From positions 7,814,846 to 7,878,845 of the forward strand of contig NC_088779.1 in the NCBI RefSeq assembly GCF_954871325.1: a stretch of DNA of 64,000 nucleotides. The letters run 5' to 3'. This DNA is from Gordionus sp. m RMFG-2023 (taxonomy: Eukaryota; Nematomorpha; Gordioida; Chordodea; Parachordodidae). This document shows, in pieces, positions 1 through 13,259 of the stretch. The notes beneath the pieces are model-generated. The model had not been told where the DNA came from. It was given only the letters and a program-made list of their open reading frames with translations, and did no database searches. Each line of letters begins with the position of its first letter. Position 1 is the first letter of the stretch. Position numbers and translations under genes: made by a program.

Positions 1-240
1 GAAAAACACAACCCGAAATAAAAATATAAATTATTTGTCCGCTCGGCCAAATTTATTTAAATACAGAAATATTAATTTTTTTTTTTTGATTGTAAAAATA
101 TTAGGGCCTGGTTTCTTGCAAGAATTTCAAAATATATATTTAAAAATGCCCAAACCGGTCAGGCCTAAAATTATTTTAAAAAATCTTAGGCCACCAGCCC
201 GAACTAAAATTATTTAAAATGGGCCGAGCCGTGATTTGCA
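1..240. repeat. Decayed CCCG/GGCC-motif repeat
   Basis: This tract is richer in G+C than its surroundings and has scattered GGCC, CCCGAAC and GGGCC words between A/T runs. Similar word clusters occur at about 4650-4770, 5290-5395 and 32640-32800, so it looks like an old dispersed repeat. No coding match is visible. The open frame across 35-217 is an incidental reading of the repeat. Confidence 0.35.
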
Positions 241-949
241 GATGACTAATTAACATTTCATAATCTTCATAATAATAAGTATATTTGTCTGATGGAAAAG
301 ATAGGAAAAAGTCACAAAAGTTATATCTGATACTCAAGAGATTGTAGTCAATCCTTGAGGTAGCCTGATCCGATTTCTGATGATATATTAAATTATTGAA
401 AAATCGATAATTAAAGCTAAAACTTTGAGTAATTAAATATCCTTGTTTTTAGGTTTAATAACAACCCTTCGCAATTTTAACAAAAAACCGATATAAACTC
501 TTTAAATCTATTATTTTTTTTTATAAAATTTAACCTTAAAAAAATCTAAATTTATAATAGAATAACAAGTTTATTTAAAAAAATTATTAGTTTATAAATA
601 AAATGAACTTCTTGATTTCTTATTATATTTTGGTAACTAAATGTTAATGAAAACGAAATTATTTTATTAAAACTTTAAAAATAATTTTATTGTAGTTTTT
701 ATACCATCATATAATCTATAAAAATAAACCACGTAGTTCCTTTCTCTAGTATGTTTATTTTTATTTTAACAATTTCCCTAAAAATTACAAATTTATAAAT
801 AAAACTAGAAAATATTTCATATTTTATAAGGATTTTTATTTTGTAAAAAAAAGTTTTAATTATTTTAATAATATGAAATTATTTGGGATTGATAACGCAA
901 GGAAATATGTTGTGATCTTAAATATCTCTATCCATGTGTTGTTATGGGT
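241..949. other. AT-rich stretch, nothing recognised
   Basis: Poly-A/T-rich DNA with no splice-flanked coding block and no transposon end that I can see. Confidence 0.5.
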
Positions 950-3814
950 CAGCGGTGGAGCTATGGGGAGGATCATTGGGACTGATGGAATTAAAAGTTT
1001 AATTATTTGATACTATATGTAGGATCTATTAGGATAAAAAGGATATTAGCCTTTTACCTTTATAAAAAAACTTCAATGACAAAATCCTTATGAAATCTTT
1101 TAAAATCATAATATTTGAATTTTTAAAATAAATTTTGTATTTTATATACTTATGAAATATTTTTCTTCTCTTTTTATCATTTTAAAATAAAATAAATAAT
1201 TAAGCACTCTTAGAAATTTTTGCTATTTTTATTAAAAATTTATTAATGTAATATGAATACAAAATAATACTAGAATATACAAAATAATACTATAATATAC
1301 TACGTCAATTTTTATTTTTAATTTTAACATAAATTAATGGATAAATTTTGTGTTATTTTTTTTTTCATAAGCCATCAAATACTAAATTTTGGTTACGTTG
1401 ATCTTTCATCGATTCTCTAGTGCTCAATAGAACATTCTTTAATGTAGAAGGCCTTATAAGAAGCTGTTGATACCAAAATAATGATAGCTTCTGAGTAGCA
1501 TTTATACAATTTTTAAATTCAAGGTGATATTATATTTATACATAATATTTAGGATATTTTCAAAATTATGTGTTTCTTTAACTTCCACTGTTATTAATCC
1601 TTTTAATATTTTCTTTTCATGATGTAGCGTTTTCATATATAAGTTCAATAATGATTCTAATGGGGCCATTTTATCTTATATAAAATAAACAGGGTAAAAG
1701 GGGACAATGTAAAACATGATTATAGTCATCTTATGTAAATCTATCTAAAAAACGATCAACAAAGCATTTAATAATTTCATAATAAATCCTTTTTAAACAA
1801 CTCTAATTGGAGTCTTTTTCACAGTCAAATTTTTGGTCAGGACCAAAATATCTTAAAAATTAATAGACGTTTGATTTTTGGGAGTAAGATTAAATTGTGC
1901 TAAAAGTTTTTCAGTCTTAATTCTAATCAAATGCTTCGACTGAATCATGATTGGAAAGAAATCTCTGAATTAAAAGTTCTATTAGAAAAGTAAAATAATA
2001 CTTCACCAATAGCCTCAAAATTCCATGAACATTCCACCTCTGGACTAAATTTCTTAAGAATATATAATACAGGATACGTTATAAACGTCTAAAAAATTAT
2101 ACAATGCATTGGATAAAATAAAATAAATTAGAAATGATAACAATATTATTATACCAATTTTTAACCACAAGATGTGGTTGTAGCAATGTGTAAAAGGAAT
2201 TTTTTTATTAATTTTTTTTAAAGTAGGGTTTGCACTCCTTTATTTGGGCCAGACATAACATTTGCACCATCATATGCCTGGCTTATTATATTCGTTGAAT
2301 TAATATAATTCCTTAAGTTGCTTTAAAATGCAATCAATAATGCATTCAGCAGTAAAATACTATAAATTAATAATTCCTATTAAATTTTCCTGGACTATCC
2401 AGGAAAAATATAGTGAATAATTATGCTCAGATTTTCACAACCTGATGCATCTTTTGTCTCATCAGCCTTTAGACAAAAAAAAGGCATATCACTTTTGTTA
2501 TATTTATCTAAAATATATTCAAGCACCATATCTTCCATAATAGATATTACTTCTTTTGAATCTGGAGTGATGTATATTGGGCATTTTTGGATATAAATTT
2601 CATATTTTATTTAATTCAGGATCTTATTGGATGGTGTATGAAAACATTGCCATAAATAATCCAGAAGAATAAATTATGTTTTCATCATTTGCAGCATTCG
2701 TAATTTTTGTTGAACCATCCATACGTAAAGGTAACTCCTTTATGCTAAGAAATAGCATCAAATCAAATATTGATTTAAGATAGTACCGACAACGGTTAAT
2801 TTGTTGGCTTACCAAAATTGTTGTTATCTCAGTATCCTTAATTAAATATAGATTTTTATCATGCCAAATTGTTATTGAATGAGCTTTTGAACTATCATGT
2901 TTTAGCAATCCCTTATTTGCAGCTAGCTAACTCATTTTTCCAATTTCTGAATCCCTATTGTTCAAATTCATCGCTTGGGCTACATAAGTATTTCCTACAC
3001 GGAAAACAAAAAGCAGCGTCAGCTTCTACACTGTACTCCAACCAGTCTTGACCTCTATACTATATTTTTTAAATAATAAGAGCCTTCCATGGATATCCTT
3101 TTTCATGTAATTGTTTTATTTTATTTACTTTGATTTATTCTGGCAAAGATTACTTGGGATTTGAATTGAACTTGAATTATTAGAGGACATTTTTGACAAT
3201 ATATAGGCATTGCCAACCCTATAGAGATTTGTTTTTTCTCATATAAGTCAGGGTCAAATAATTACTCACTAAGTAACAATACATAATAGAAATTTGTACT
3301 AACGCCGAATCAGTTTCAGGAATTTCGATTTAGTAATATTAGTGGTTGTAGAGTTTATGATGCTGCTTGATATTCGTTGAACTTACAATAGGAATTAATA
3401 AATGATTATTTCGTCATAATTTTTAAATATTTACTGCAATTTTAAATAACTGATTATATTATAATAATTGTGATTAACTATAATAAATAAAATAATTATC
3501 ATTGAAATCAATTAAACATGAAACGTGATAATTAAGCGCCTATATAATGCTAGACACAAATACATATGAAAATGATAAAATATGAATGAATGATGATTTA
3601 TCATTGGATAAAAATAAAACAGGATAGAATAAAATTTACAAACTAGAAATGTTTTTTGAATAAATATTTAAAATTTATTATAAAAATATATAAATAATCA
3701 ATTAAATTTTTTGAGGACCATTTTTGGGGGCCAAAGATTTTTTTGAGAGCTAGATTTGGGAGCCAAAAAATTTTTTTTGGAGGGACGGCTGCCCCCCTCT
3801 TGGCTACGGCCCTG
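950..3814 (-). mobile_element. hAT transposon, DUF4371/ZMYM-type, decayed
   Basis: The right edge is a G/C-rich terminus at about 3770-3814 reading, inward on the minus strand, CAGGGCCGTAGCCAAG. The left edge at 950 reads CAGCGGTGGAGCTATGGGG, a related end. Between them lies a minus-strand transposase of the TTF-finger/DUF4371 hAT group. The length of about 2.9 kb suits such an element. The 8-bp flanks (942-949 and 3815-3822) do not match well, so either the ends are eroded or the left boundary is slightly off. Confidence 0.6.
1390..3190 (-). pseudogene. hAT transposase relic (TTF finger, DUF4371, C-terminal dimerisation)
   Basis: This is a decayed cut-and-paste transposase. Read on the minus strand from 3190 downwards, the order is that of the family. 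First comes a TTF-type zinc finger near 3060-2980 (WLEYSVEADAAFCFPCRKYL). Next is the SKAH...W segment and the QQINRCRYYLKSIFDLMLFL helix (2908-2624). Then an AYDGANVMSG block near 2290-2240 matches the family's GQGYDGASNMSG. Finally, near 1470-1390, a STLK...STRESM-like block corresponds to the C-terminal hAT dimerisation domain. Only the middle 94 codons stay open; stops and frame changes elsewhere make it a pseudogene. It is not a host gene, although vertebrate ZMYM genes derive from this family. Confidence 0.75.
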
Positions 3815-6559
3815 ATAAAAGTTAAATTAATTTGAATTATAACTAAATCATTTTTTAATTAATAATATTAAATATCTATTGATTATATATTTTTTATCAT
3901 TTTTATTCATAAGGGAGTAAAGGTATTATAGAGTTCAAATATATACCCAAAATTTTTTTAAATTAAATTGGGGGATTATGTCCCAGATCATTATTGAAAT
4001 TGGATGGAGTGGTTTTTTAAATTTCAATTTTGATTTGGAAGGGGGTAAGAAGATAAACTGGTTTGGTTCAGAAGGGTATTTCCTGAATATATCAATAAAT
4101 TTTTAAAATATGATAGATAAAAAACGTAGAAAATATAAGAATTTATTGTATTTATAGTGAAAAACTTTTCAACAAAATTTGTCAATATTTTGCAAAATTA
4201 AATTTCACAAATAAACTATGGTTGAAAAAAAGGCTACTAAATAATTTTAATAGGATGAGAAAATAATCTTTTTCTAGTTTTCAATCATGCTCAAGTCATA
4301 AATTTTTAACACAAAAATTAGAGGTTTATAATTTTAAAGTTTATAAATAAATTATATTTCATATATTTTTTTTATGCATTAAATCAGAAATCAGTGATAG
4401 GATCTTAATTAAACATTTCGAAAGTTAGAAATATGATATAATGTTTTATTTTAATATTATTATAATCTTTTTATTGATGAAATTATAATTTATTAAATTG
4501 ATAATTTAATCCAAAAGTTACATCTCATCTTCTTATCTATATTATTGTACTCTCGTTTATATATAATCATTTTTATTGGCAAACATAATGATAACTTCAT
4601 AGTTTTGATAAATTGAAGATATTGATATAAAATCTAAAAAATAACTCATGGCTAGAGGTCAGCAAAGTAATTTTTTGCGGACCAGTCTTACATTAGCCCG
4701 AATTATGAAAAAAATTTGTCCGACCAGACTCCGAATTCAAATTTTTTTTACCCGAACCGAACCAAACTATATTATAATATCCAAAAAACTTTTAAAAATT
4801 ATATGTATCAGCTTAAATAAAATTTATTATACTGTCATAATATAATCAATATTTATATTAAGTTATATTTTATTTAAATTGGAAACATATATCTTTTATT
4901 AAATAAAAAGTTGAAATACAATAAAATTTAAAAATTATTGCGATTATATAAAAATAATGTGCATGATAGTATAATAATATCATTACCAATAGTATCACAA
5001 GGGGAAAGTCATTTTGATAAGTTTTCCACAAAATAAGATATGATAAACGATTTTAGATATTAAAAATTTAAGTCTATTCAAATAAATAGATATTAGAAAA
5101 ATATAGTTTAATTAACCTAATAGACAATGTTGTAAATAAAGTATGTAATAATAACCCAAAAATTAAAATATATTAATAAAATAGTTTAGTAAACGGATGT
5201 TATCTAAAATAATAATTGAAAATGACATGTTATTCTAATTAATTATGAATTAAAATAATTAGTTAGGATTATATTTATATATATTTATCTGGTGACGAGT
5301 TTGACACCTTTAAGAACCCTACCGAACCCGAAACAATATTTTATGTTCGAAACCGACCCGAGTTCTAGTAGGGCTAAAGATAGCCCGTGTAGCTTCTACT
5401 CACAGCTAATATTTTTTAAAAGTACGTATATGGATTCCCATTGTGATATATGCAGGCATCACTCATATTTTTCAAAAATACTTTTCTAATTATAAATTAT
5501 ATGTCAAACACAAATATTATTTAAAAACAAATGGTAGAATTATCAAAATAATATAAATTATAATTAACGAAATATATGTTAAATTGATCCACCTTTTTCT
5601 TCTATAATATAGCTATATGGGTAAGGGCTTATGACTAATTCGGCTCAATCTACAAGCACGTACCGAAGAAGATTTGTGAATATTAAGGCGTTTTAATTTA
5701 TATTAGTATCTTTTAAATTCTTACATATTTAAATATAAACCCCTCTAGGCCAAAGTGTTAATTGGAAAAGGCTAAAAATACAATAATTACCCAAATCAAT
5801 AAAAATAACCAACAATCGATCCTTAAAATGATAGAAGGCCAACTTTATGTTTACAGGCAAAATTTTTAAAAATAGGGATGCTTTTTTTTCTAGTTGAACA
5901 TTTTATTACTGTTTTAATTTAATATTCGCAAAAATAAGCATTTCAATTTTTTAAATTCGAATTTCTTAAAAATGAATGTCATGCTATGTGTATAATTTTC
6001 GCAATTCAGGAATTTGATTTAATGGAGTCGAAATAAAGAAATAAAGAAAAATTGAAAGAGTTTATAAATGTTAAATATCCTTGGGATAATATATTTAATA
6101 TGGAAATTTTTAAATTTTAGAGCCGGCATATGGTAAATTTTTATTTCAGCAAATTTTAATAAATAATATAAACAGACGTGAGTGTCTTAGTATTAGCGCA
6201 TCAAAAAAGCATTATTTTTATAAAATGTGCCATATAGTACATTTTTTTAATTGCCTCCTAAAACAATTAAAACATATTTTTATACACCTTCCTTTTTTAT
6301 ATAGCAGCACCATTTTTTATAGGTTAATTTTACCGTTACTTACTATGCAATATTTTGCAAAATTGATTTTTAAACCTTATCCTAGCTCAACTAAATAAAC
6401 TAATTTAGTCATCTAATTAATTAGCTTGTCCTAGCATTTTAAACTAATTTGGTTTTTTGATGAAACATTTAAATTTATTAAGTTGCTGACTTATTATTAA
6501 TGATTACACCTACATGAGTCAAAATTAAAAAAGGTCTTTACATTCTGGACTAACTCATA
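3815..6559. other. AT-rich intergenic DNA
   Basis: Nearly pure AT-rich DNA. Apart from the possible MITE at 4650-5395 I see no exon, RNA gene or transposon protein on either strand. Confidence 0.5.
4650..5395. repeat. Possible non-autonomous element with CCGAAC-rich ends
   Basis: The left side begins GGCTAGAGGTCAGCAAAG, similar to hAT ends of the form TAGRGGTCRGCAA, and carries CCCGAA and CCGAACC words to about 4770. The right side, 5290-5395, carries the same kind of words (CCGAACCCGAAAC, CGACCCGAG). The interior is AT-rich with no coding. I could not align the two ends exactly or find a target duplication. Confidence 0.3.
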
Positions 6560-6729
6560 ATTGTAAAAATGCATCTCTTAAATATATGCCAATTATTACC
6601 CCTAATCCTATTTGTCAGGTCGACAAAAATAAATATTTATCTATTATGAAATATTTGACGATTTCTCTTCATATCCTCACAGCACAGTATTTTTTTATAA
6701 CCTTTGGCGTAGCCCTAGTGATTAAAGTT

Positions 6730-6737
6730 GTTGTTGG
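6730..6737. repeat. Target-site duplication, left copy (GTTGTTGG)
   Basis: Eight bases before the hAT terminus. The matching copy at 8953-8960 is GTTGTTGA, 7 of 8 identical. An 8-bp duplication is the hAT signature. Confidence 0.8.
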
Positions 6738-8952
6738 TAGTGTTGTTAATCGGCTTAGCCGAGTCGGCTCGAACAGAGCTGACCAAAATTTTGGGTCGTT
6801 TTTTTCGACCTAGACCTGTGTTCAAGCCGAAAAAACGATCTCGACCCAAAATATGGGTCGTATTTTTCGACTCATACTTAAAGTTTGGGTGGTTTTTTTT
6901 GACTCAGACTTGAAGCTTAGTTGTTATTTTCGACTCAGACTTGAAGCTTGGTTGTTTTTTTAGACTCAGACTTGAAGTTTATTTTTTTAAAGCCAATGTG
7001 TAAGAATATATTTTGCAAACATGTTAAATTAAAATTTGAGTGAAGATATACCATAGGAAAGTGACAATTGTCAAAATCGTTTTAGAACTTTTTTAAATTT
7101 TTTTAAGGCAAATGGGGAAAAATATTTTTTGTAAACATGTTAAATTAAAATTTCAGTGAAGATGTACCATAGGAAAGTGACAATTGTCATAATCGTCATT
7201 TTTGAACTTTTTTGAATTTTTTTTAGACAAATGGGTAAAAATATATTTTGGAAACATGTTAAATTAAAATTTCATTGAGGAAGTACCATAAGGAAAGTGA
7301 CAATTGTCATAATCTTCATTTTTGAACATTTTTGATTTTTTTAGACAAATGGGTAAAAATATATTTTGTAAACATGTTAGATTTAAATTTCAGTGAAGAT
7401 GTACCATAGGAAAGTGAAAATTGTCATAATCGTCATTTTTGAACTTTTTTTAAATTTTTTTAAGGCAAATGGGTAAAAATAAATTTTGTAAACATGTTAA
7501 ATTTAAATTTCAGTGAAGATGTACCATAGGAAAGTGACAATTATCATAATTGTCATTTTTGAACTTTTTTGAATTTTTTTAAGGCAAATGGGTAAAAATA
7601 TATTTTATAAACATGTTAAATTTAAATTTCAGTGAATATGTTTGTACCATAGGAAAGTGACAATTGTCATAATCGTCATTTTTGAACTTTTTTGAATTTT
7701 TTTAGACAAATGGGTAAAAATATATTTTGTAAACATGTTAAATTAAAATTTCATTGAGGATGTACCATAGGAAAGTGACAATTGTCATAATCTTCATTTT
7801 TGAACTTTTTTGAATTTTTTTTAGACAAATGGGTAAAAAAATATATTTTGTAAACGTTAAAATAAAATTTCATTGAGGATGTACCATAGGAAAGTGACAA
7901 TTGTCATAATCGTCATACTTTCCTATGGTACATCTTCACTGAAATTTTAAGTTAACATATTTACAAATTATATTTTTATCTATCTGCTTCAATTAAATTG
8001 AAAAAAGTTCAAAAATGACGATTATGACAATTGTCACTTTACTATGGTACATCTTCACTGAAATTTTAATTTAACATGTTTACAAAATATATTTTTAACC
8101 ATTTACCTTAAAAAAATTGAAAAAAGTTCAAAAATGACGATTATGACAATTGTCATATTCCTATGGTACATCTTCACTGAAATTTAAATTTAACATGTAT
8201 ATAAAATATATTTTTACCCATTTGTATTAAAAAAATTAAAAAAGTTCAAAAATGACGATTATGACAATAGTCACTATCCTATGGTACATCCTCAATGAAA
8301 TTTTAATTTAGTTTACAATATATATTTTTACCCATTGGTCTAAAAAAATTGAAAAAAGTTTAAAAATGACGATTATGACAATTGTCATTTTCCTATGGTA
8401 CATCTTCACTGAAATTTAAATTTAACATGTTTATATAATATATTTTTACCCATTTGCCTTAAAAAAATTGAAAAAAGTTCAAAAATGACAATTATGACAA
8501 TTGTCACTTTCCTATGGTACATCTTCACTGAAATTTAAACTTAACATGTTTACAAAATATATTTTTACCCATTTGTCTAAAAAAGTTCAAAAATGACGAT
8601 TATGACAATTGTCACTTTCCTAAGGTACATCTTCACTGAAATTTAAACTTAACATGTTTACAAAATATATTTTTACCCATTTGTCTAAAAAAATTCAAAA
8701 AAGTTCAAAAATGACGATTATGACAATTGTCACTTTCCTATGCTACATCTTCAATGAAATTATAATTTAACATGTTTGCAAAATATATTATAACATATTT
8801 GCCTTAAAAAATAAACTTCAAGTCTTAGTCGAAAAAAACGACCAAACTTCAAGTCTCAGTCGTAAAAAACGACCTAAACTTAAAGTCTGAGTCGAAAAAA
8901 AGGACCTGAACTTTGGGTCGGGGTCGCGACTCGCGGCGTTTTAACAACACTA
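6738..8952. mobile_element. Fold-back hAT element with satellite arms
   Basis: The termini are exact 12-bp inverted repeats, TAGTGTTGTTAA at 6738 and TTAACAACACTA ending at 8952, flanked by 8-bp duplications. Inside each end lie several copies of a roughly 35-bp motif with GACTCAGACTTGAAG. Then come about eight tandem copies of a unit near 118 bp per arm. The two arms are in opposite orientation and meet near 7916, so the 2.2 kb is essentially one giant imperfect palindrome. It encodes no transposase and must be moved in trans. A 223-bp relative with the same termini lies at 56271-56493. Confidence 0.85.
7000..8815. repeat. Inverted arrays of ~118-bp satellite unit
   Basis: Each unit contains GACAATTGTC (itself a 10-bp palindrome), CATTTTTGAACTTTTTTGAA, a GCAAATGGGTAAAAATATA block and CAGTGAAGATGTACCATAGG. 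About eight units run forward (7000-7915) and about eight run in reverse (7916-8815). Copies differ at scattered bases, so the array is not brand new. Confidence 0.85.
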
Positions 8953-10060
8953 GTTGTTGAATCCACTTTTTTGATAACACCTTTGTCTAATAGTTTGTCC
9001 AACTCAGCTTCAACAGTTTGATGCACCGGAAAAGGAACTCTTTTTTGTTGGTAAGGCAATTAACCATTGTTGGTGATTTATTTCCCCTATTTTTTTTAAA
9101 AAAATCTATAAAATTTTGAAGTATTCAAAATGGGAACAGAATTTATATTACTTATTCTCTAACTTCTTACGGCAGCTTTATATTAAATTCTCCAAGGATA
9201 GTACCAAAAATAAGAGAATTCTCTCCGTTTATTAACCAAATAGGTTAAATTTAATATTTATTACCTCGACTATCACTGAACATTTACCCAACACTTCGAT
9301 TTTGATATTGTTATATCACACTATTTTATAAGCATGCTAAAGTAATAATTTGATTGGTCTCCAGACTTCTTCATCTATCATTTTGTACGCGTTTTCTGTA
9401 TCGAATTCCATTGCAAACTGCAAATCATTTATCTTCGCATGAAAGACGAGATGTCCGCGGTAGTATCATCTGTATGGGATGCATGATTTAATCTTTTGTG
9501 ATTTGCCTTGCAGCATCGAAATATGACTTTTTTTTGTATGAAGTTAGGTTTATAACGTCATATTTAATTATTAGGTGATTATTATGATTGAATTTGTTGG
9601 CATTATATCTATTATTATTAATTACAACTATTATAACTATTATCCCTAAAAACGTGTCTTTGGAATTTTTTATCTGCTTAAGTTTATTCATTTTATCAAC
9701 TTATACCTGAGTTTCCTTTTCCAAGAAAGAAAGCGCGATACTAAAATACATGGGATCTTCAAAAGTGATATTGCCTTCGAATACTTTGACCAAAGCTCTT
9801 TATCTAACTCGGGTATCTCTACCTTTAAGATAAAAATGTCTCTTAAAAGTTAAACAGGCGATTTAAAGTTACATAGTGAGCTATTACCTTTTAATTTAAT
9901 CGAAAAATCTATAATACTTCGTTAGGCATAGTTTTGTATTCTTCGTCCCTTTACACTTTTAATTTATTATATGCCTTTAAACTTCATTCGTCTCCACTGT
10001 GTTTTAAAGATTTAATAAAAGGTTTATAAAAATAAAATATACCATATAACTTGGATAAAT

Positions 10061-13000
10061 CCTAGGATATTGTCCATGCTTGGGCAGAAACTTGATTTAA
10101 AAACAAAAATTAACAATTTAATTAAAAATTATGTAATTATAAAATAAAAATATTTTATTTTATTCTCCCGCTTTTTATATGAAAAAATATGACAACCCTG
10201 GCCAGGAACGAACTAAAAGTTCAGATATCGTAAGTCACGTGTGCAAATCTAACTCCCTTATATATTTGCCCCTTTCACAAAACTACTCATTTTTCACTAA
10301 GACACTTCTTTTATTATATATTATTTTTCTAATAATATAAATAAATTCCAAATAGTAAACCAAAATTTTTATATAATAAATTAATACAAAGTAAATGTTT
10401 CAATTAAAAAATTTAAACCATCATAAATATATCAATAATAAATTAATACAAAGTAAATGTTTTAATTAAAAAATTTAAACCATAATAAATATATCAATAA
10501 TAAATATCCTTTTCGATTTAGCCCATTTAATAATATTTACCTAGTGTTAATTTGTATTTTATTTGGTACTTCATGATAAATACGAAAATATGATTTCAAA
10601 ATTTTTCACGAAAATGTTATTAATTTGTTCAACTTGGATATCTATACTTTTAATAACAATGATAGTTGCCTAAATTAGTAACTTATTTAGTCGAGCTAGA
10701 CGAGATATGTCTATTCCGCATTTTCTGATTAGCAGAAAGCTTAATAGTCATGTTTTATAATATTATATATTTATATATATTCTTGAAATTTAAGCGCCAT
10801 GGCTTCCTAAACTTATTGGTAAATTTTATTGTTATCGAATAGGCATTTTAGCTCAAATATATATTTAAAATTAGTAAATAATTAATTTGTTACGAGTCGA
10901 TTAACGCATAAAATATTAATATCTAAAATAAATAAGATTAATTTAATTTAATCGGAATAAATATTAGTCTCATTATGATTTTAGAGATCACGTAAGGTAA
11001 GAAATAAAAAAAGGATTCTTATTGTTACTCTTGTTTTGAACCCCAGTTTGAGGAATTTTTATTTTATTTTCTGTAGTCTAATGGGAAATGTAATATCAAA
11101 TAATGGAGAAAGCTTAAAGCAAAATAATAATTTAAATAAAAATTGTTTTTTGTCTAACTCGCTAAGCTAGATATAATATGAAATTTTTATATGGGGGAAG
11201 GTTAGTGTTAAATTATTTTTGTGAGCTAATTTTAAATTTTGCATTAGAAATTTATTCTAGCATGTTTAGGGAATACTCTAAGAATTATATCTGATTTTTT
11301 ACCATTTAATTTTAGATGATTTAAAATTAATATAAAATGAAAAACTAGAAAAAAAACTTATAAAAACTAAAATAAATTATGTATTTTTGCTTAATATTTA
11401 TATTATTTAATTTAATTATTTTTCTGTTTCATCCAAAGTTAGAAGATTAGAGTTGATATTTGAAAAAAATAGAGAGAACTCTGATTACACATAAATGATA
11501 TTCTGATTTGTACAAAATTGAGTTCAGGCCATTTGGCTTTAGGCTCTCCTAAGGAGCTGGATTTGATGGTTAAGCATAACAAAAATGGTAAAGTTGACAA
11601 ATATTCCAATTTTTACAAAATTTCTACCAATATTTATATTTGGATGGAAAGTTTTTTAAGATCAGAAGGTTCTGGAAGTTATAAATTATTTATCTAAATT
11701 AAAAAATTTCAAAAATATTTATAGCAGAACATATATTCAAAAATTATATTAATGTATTTAGAGTTAAACCAGTGTAAAGCAAGAAATACTAATTCGGTTT
11801 CATACCTGACAAGATATATACTTACAAAATTTTAATCATCTTAAATAAAGAAAAATGAGACATCTGTGATGAATACATAATAGAACAAACCCATCAGAAT
11901 TTTAAAATTATAACAAAAATTTGGAGAAGATAAAAATTCTTCATAGAAATGATATGGCGATTAAACAATCATGGTCGCAATGTCATATTGTGGACTGGTT
12001 TAGCCTTCCTAATTTTAAATATTTCAACTTTTTATAATATATATTTTACAGATCCTTTATAAAGATAAAAAATAAGTTTCTTTCATCTAGAATATGAAAA
12101 TTTTTGAATACCAAAATATTTCTCAGAATTTAATTCAAGTGAAATTTGGGGTATATTATCTGAAATTTCAAAAATTTTGTAAAATAGTGGTAACTGAGTT
12201 GGGCTTGATAGATTTTCAATTATTAAAAAAATCGTGGCAGTCTTACTAGTATGGTAGAGGACAACCTTGCTTGTTTAGGAGCCTTATCATATTAAAAAAC
12301 TTAATTTATTTACTAATTTATGTTGTTTATTTTTTAAATTTTCAAAACTATGAGAAATTATGATCATTCATATTATTCAATTTATGAATTATATAAATAT
12401 TTTAAAATACATTAGCAAATACTGGAGAGATTTCAGGTATTAGATTTTATATAATGTAATTTTAGATAATTGATATGTGATTTTGTTTGAAAAGAGGTAG
12501 TCTGTCAGTTAATCAGGTTTTCCGCCTTGGTATATTTACCGATAGAGGCAAATATATATATATATTGTATTTTGCTTCTAATGAATATTAAAGAATATCT
12601 AAACAATCAACACTTAAATAATTCAAATAATCATCAATATCAATACTTAATACAAAGAAATAATTTTGAAAAGATATAATTAAGGTGGTTTTTAAAATTG
12701 ATTAGAGAATAGATGTTTAATAGATATACATATGATTTAATCTTTTTAAATATATTAGAAGTTTTTATATAATTAATATATTTAGTATGAAACAAATATT
12801 AAATCAGGACCTTATAACATCGATGAGGGGGCGGGGGGGGTATTCCCTGGGTAACTGTTATCCGGGTTTTTATTACCATGACACTTCTGACCGATACCCA
12901 TAAAAATAAAATTTCTTTCCATTGTTTGTGGCATTATTTCTTATATTTTCATAAATTACTTTTATATTTTTATGATTAAATAAATTCTTTAAAAATTAGA

Positions 13001-13259
13001 GAGGAAAATAATTCAATAGCATTCTTTGTAAGAATCTATTCAGTATAGGGGAAATAAAAATAGGGAACCTAAATTTTATCTATAATTAAATATATAAAAA
13101 TCTGTTCTCGCTCAGTAAACTCTTAATTAATATATAGAAAAAGAAAACGAATTGGATATTAATGATGTTAAATCTAAGCAAGTAGATTATTGAGAGTTGC
13201 ATTTGACTCAACCCATAAGTATGTAATTTTTTTAAAAACGTAGATGCTATTGTTTTATA
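10061..13259. other. AT-rich intergenic DNA with a short tandem duplication
   Basis: No gene seen. It contains the 62-bp tandem duplication at 10376-10501 and a G-tract near 12824-12850 (GAGGGGGCGGGGGGGG followed by TATTCCC). A 19-codon hydrophobic ORF at about 10617 looks like a signal peptide but has no usable donor and ends in a stop. Confidence 0.5.
10376..10501. repeat. Tandem duplication, 62-bp period, two copies
   Basis: Two nearly identical 62-bp copies with core TTAATACAAAGTAAATGTTT. No open frame of interest. Confidence 0.8.

Larger units (their letters stand above)
6560..10060 (-). mobile_element. Ty3-type retroelement fossil, split by a hAT insertion
   Basis: A decayed minus-strand gag/pol fossil. 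Just right of the inserted hAT (8961-9060) lies the start of a reverse transcriptase of the Ty3 type, around VPFPVHQTVEAEL and DKGVIKKV. Left of the insertion (6575-6729) the next stretch of the same domain is recognisable. Further up, 9100-9480 looks like the protease to linker region, and 9480-10060 may be the gag end. No LTR was identified. It is heavily broken, with many interruptions, and clearly older than the hAT that sits in it. Confidence 0.5.

Noticed and set aside
10617-10680. Short hydrophobic ORF (MLLICSTWISILLITMIVA) as a missing signal-peptide exon for the gene at 21219
   Set aside because: It runs into a stop with no GT donor in phase 1, and it lies 10 kb away behind several transposons.
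10985-11002. AGATCACGTAAG between TTTTAG and GTAAGAA as a 12-nt micro-exon
   Set aside because: In phase 1 it contains a stop, unlike every exon accepted.
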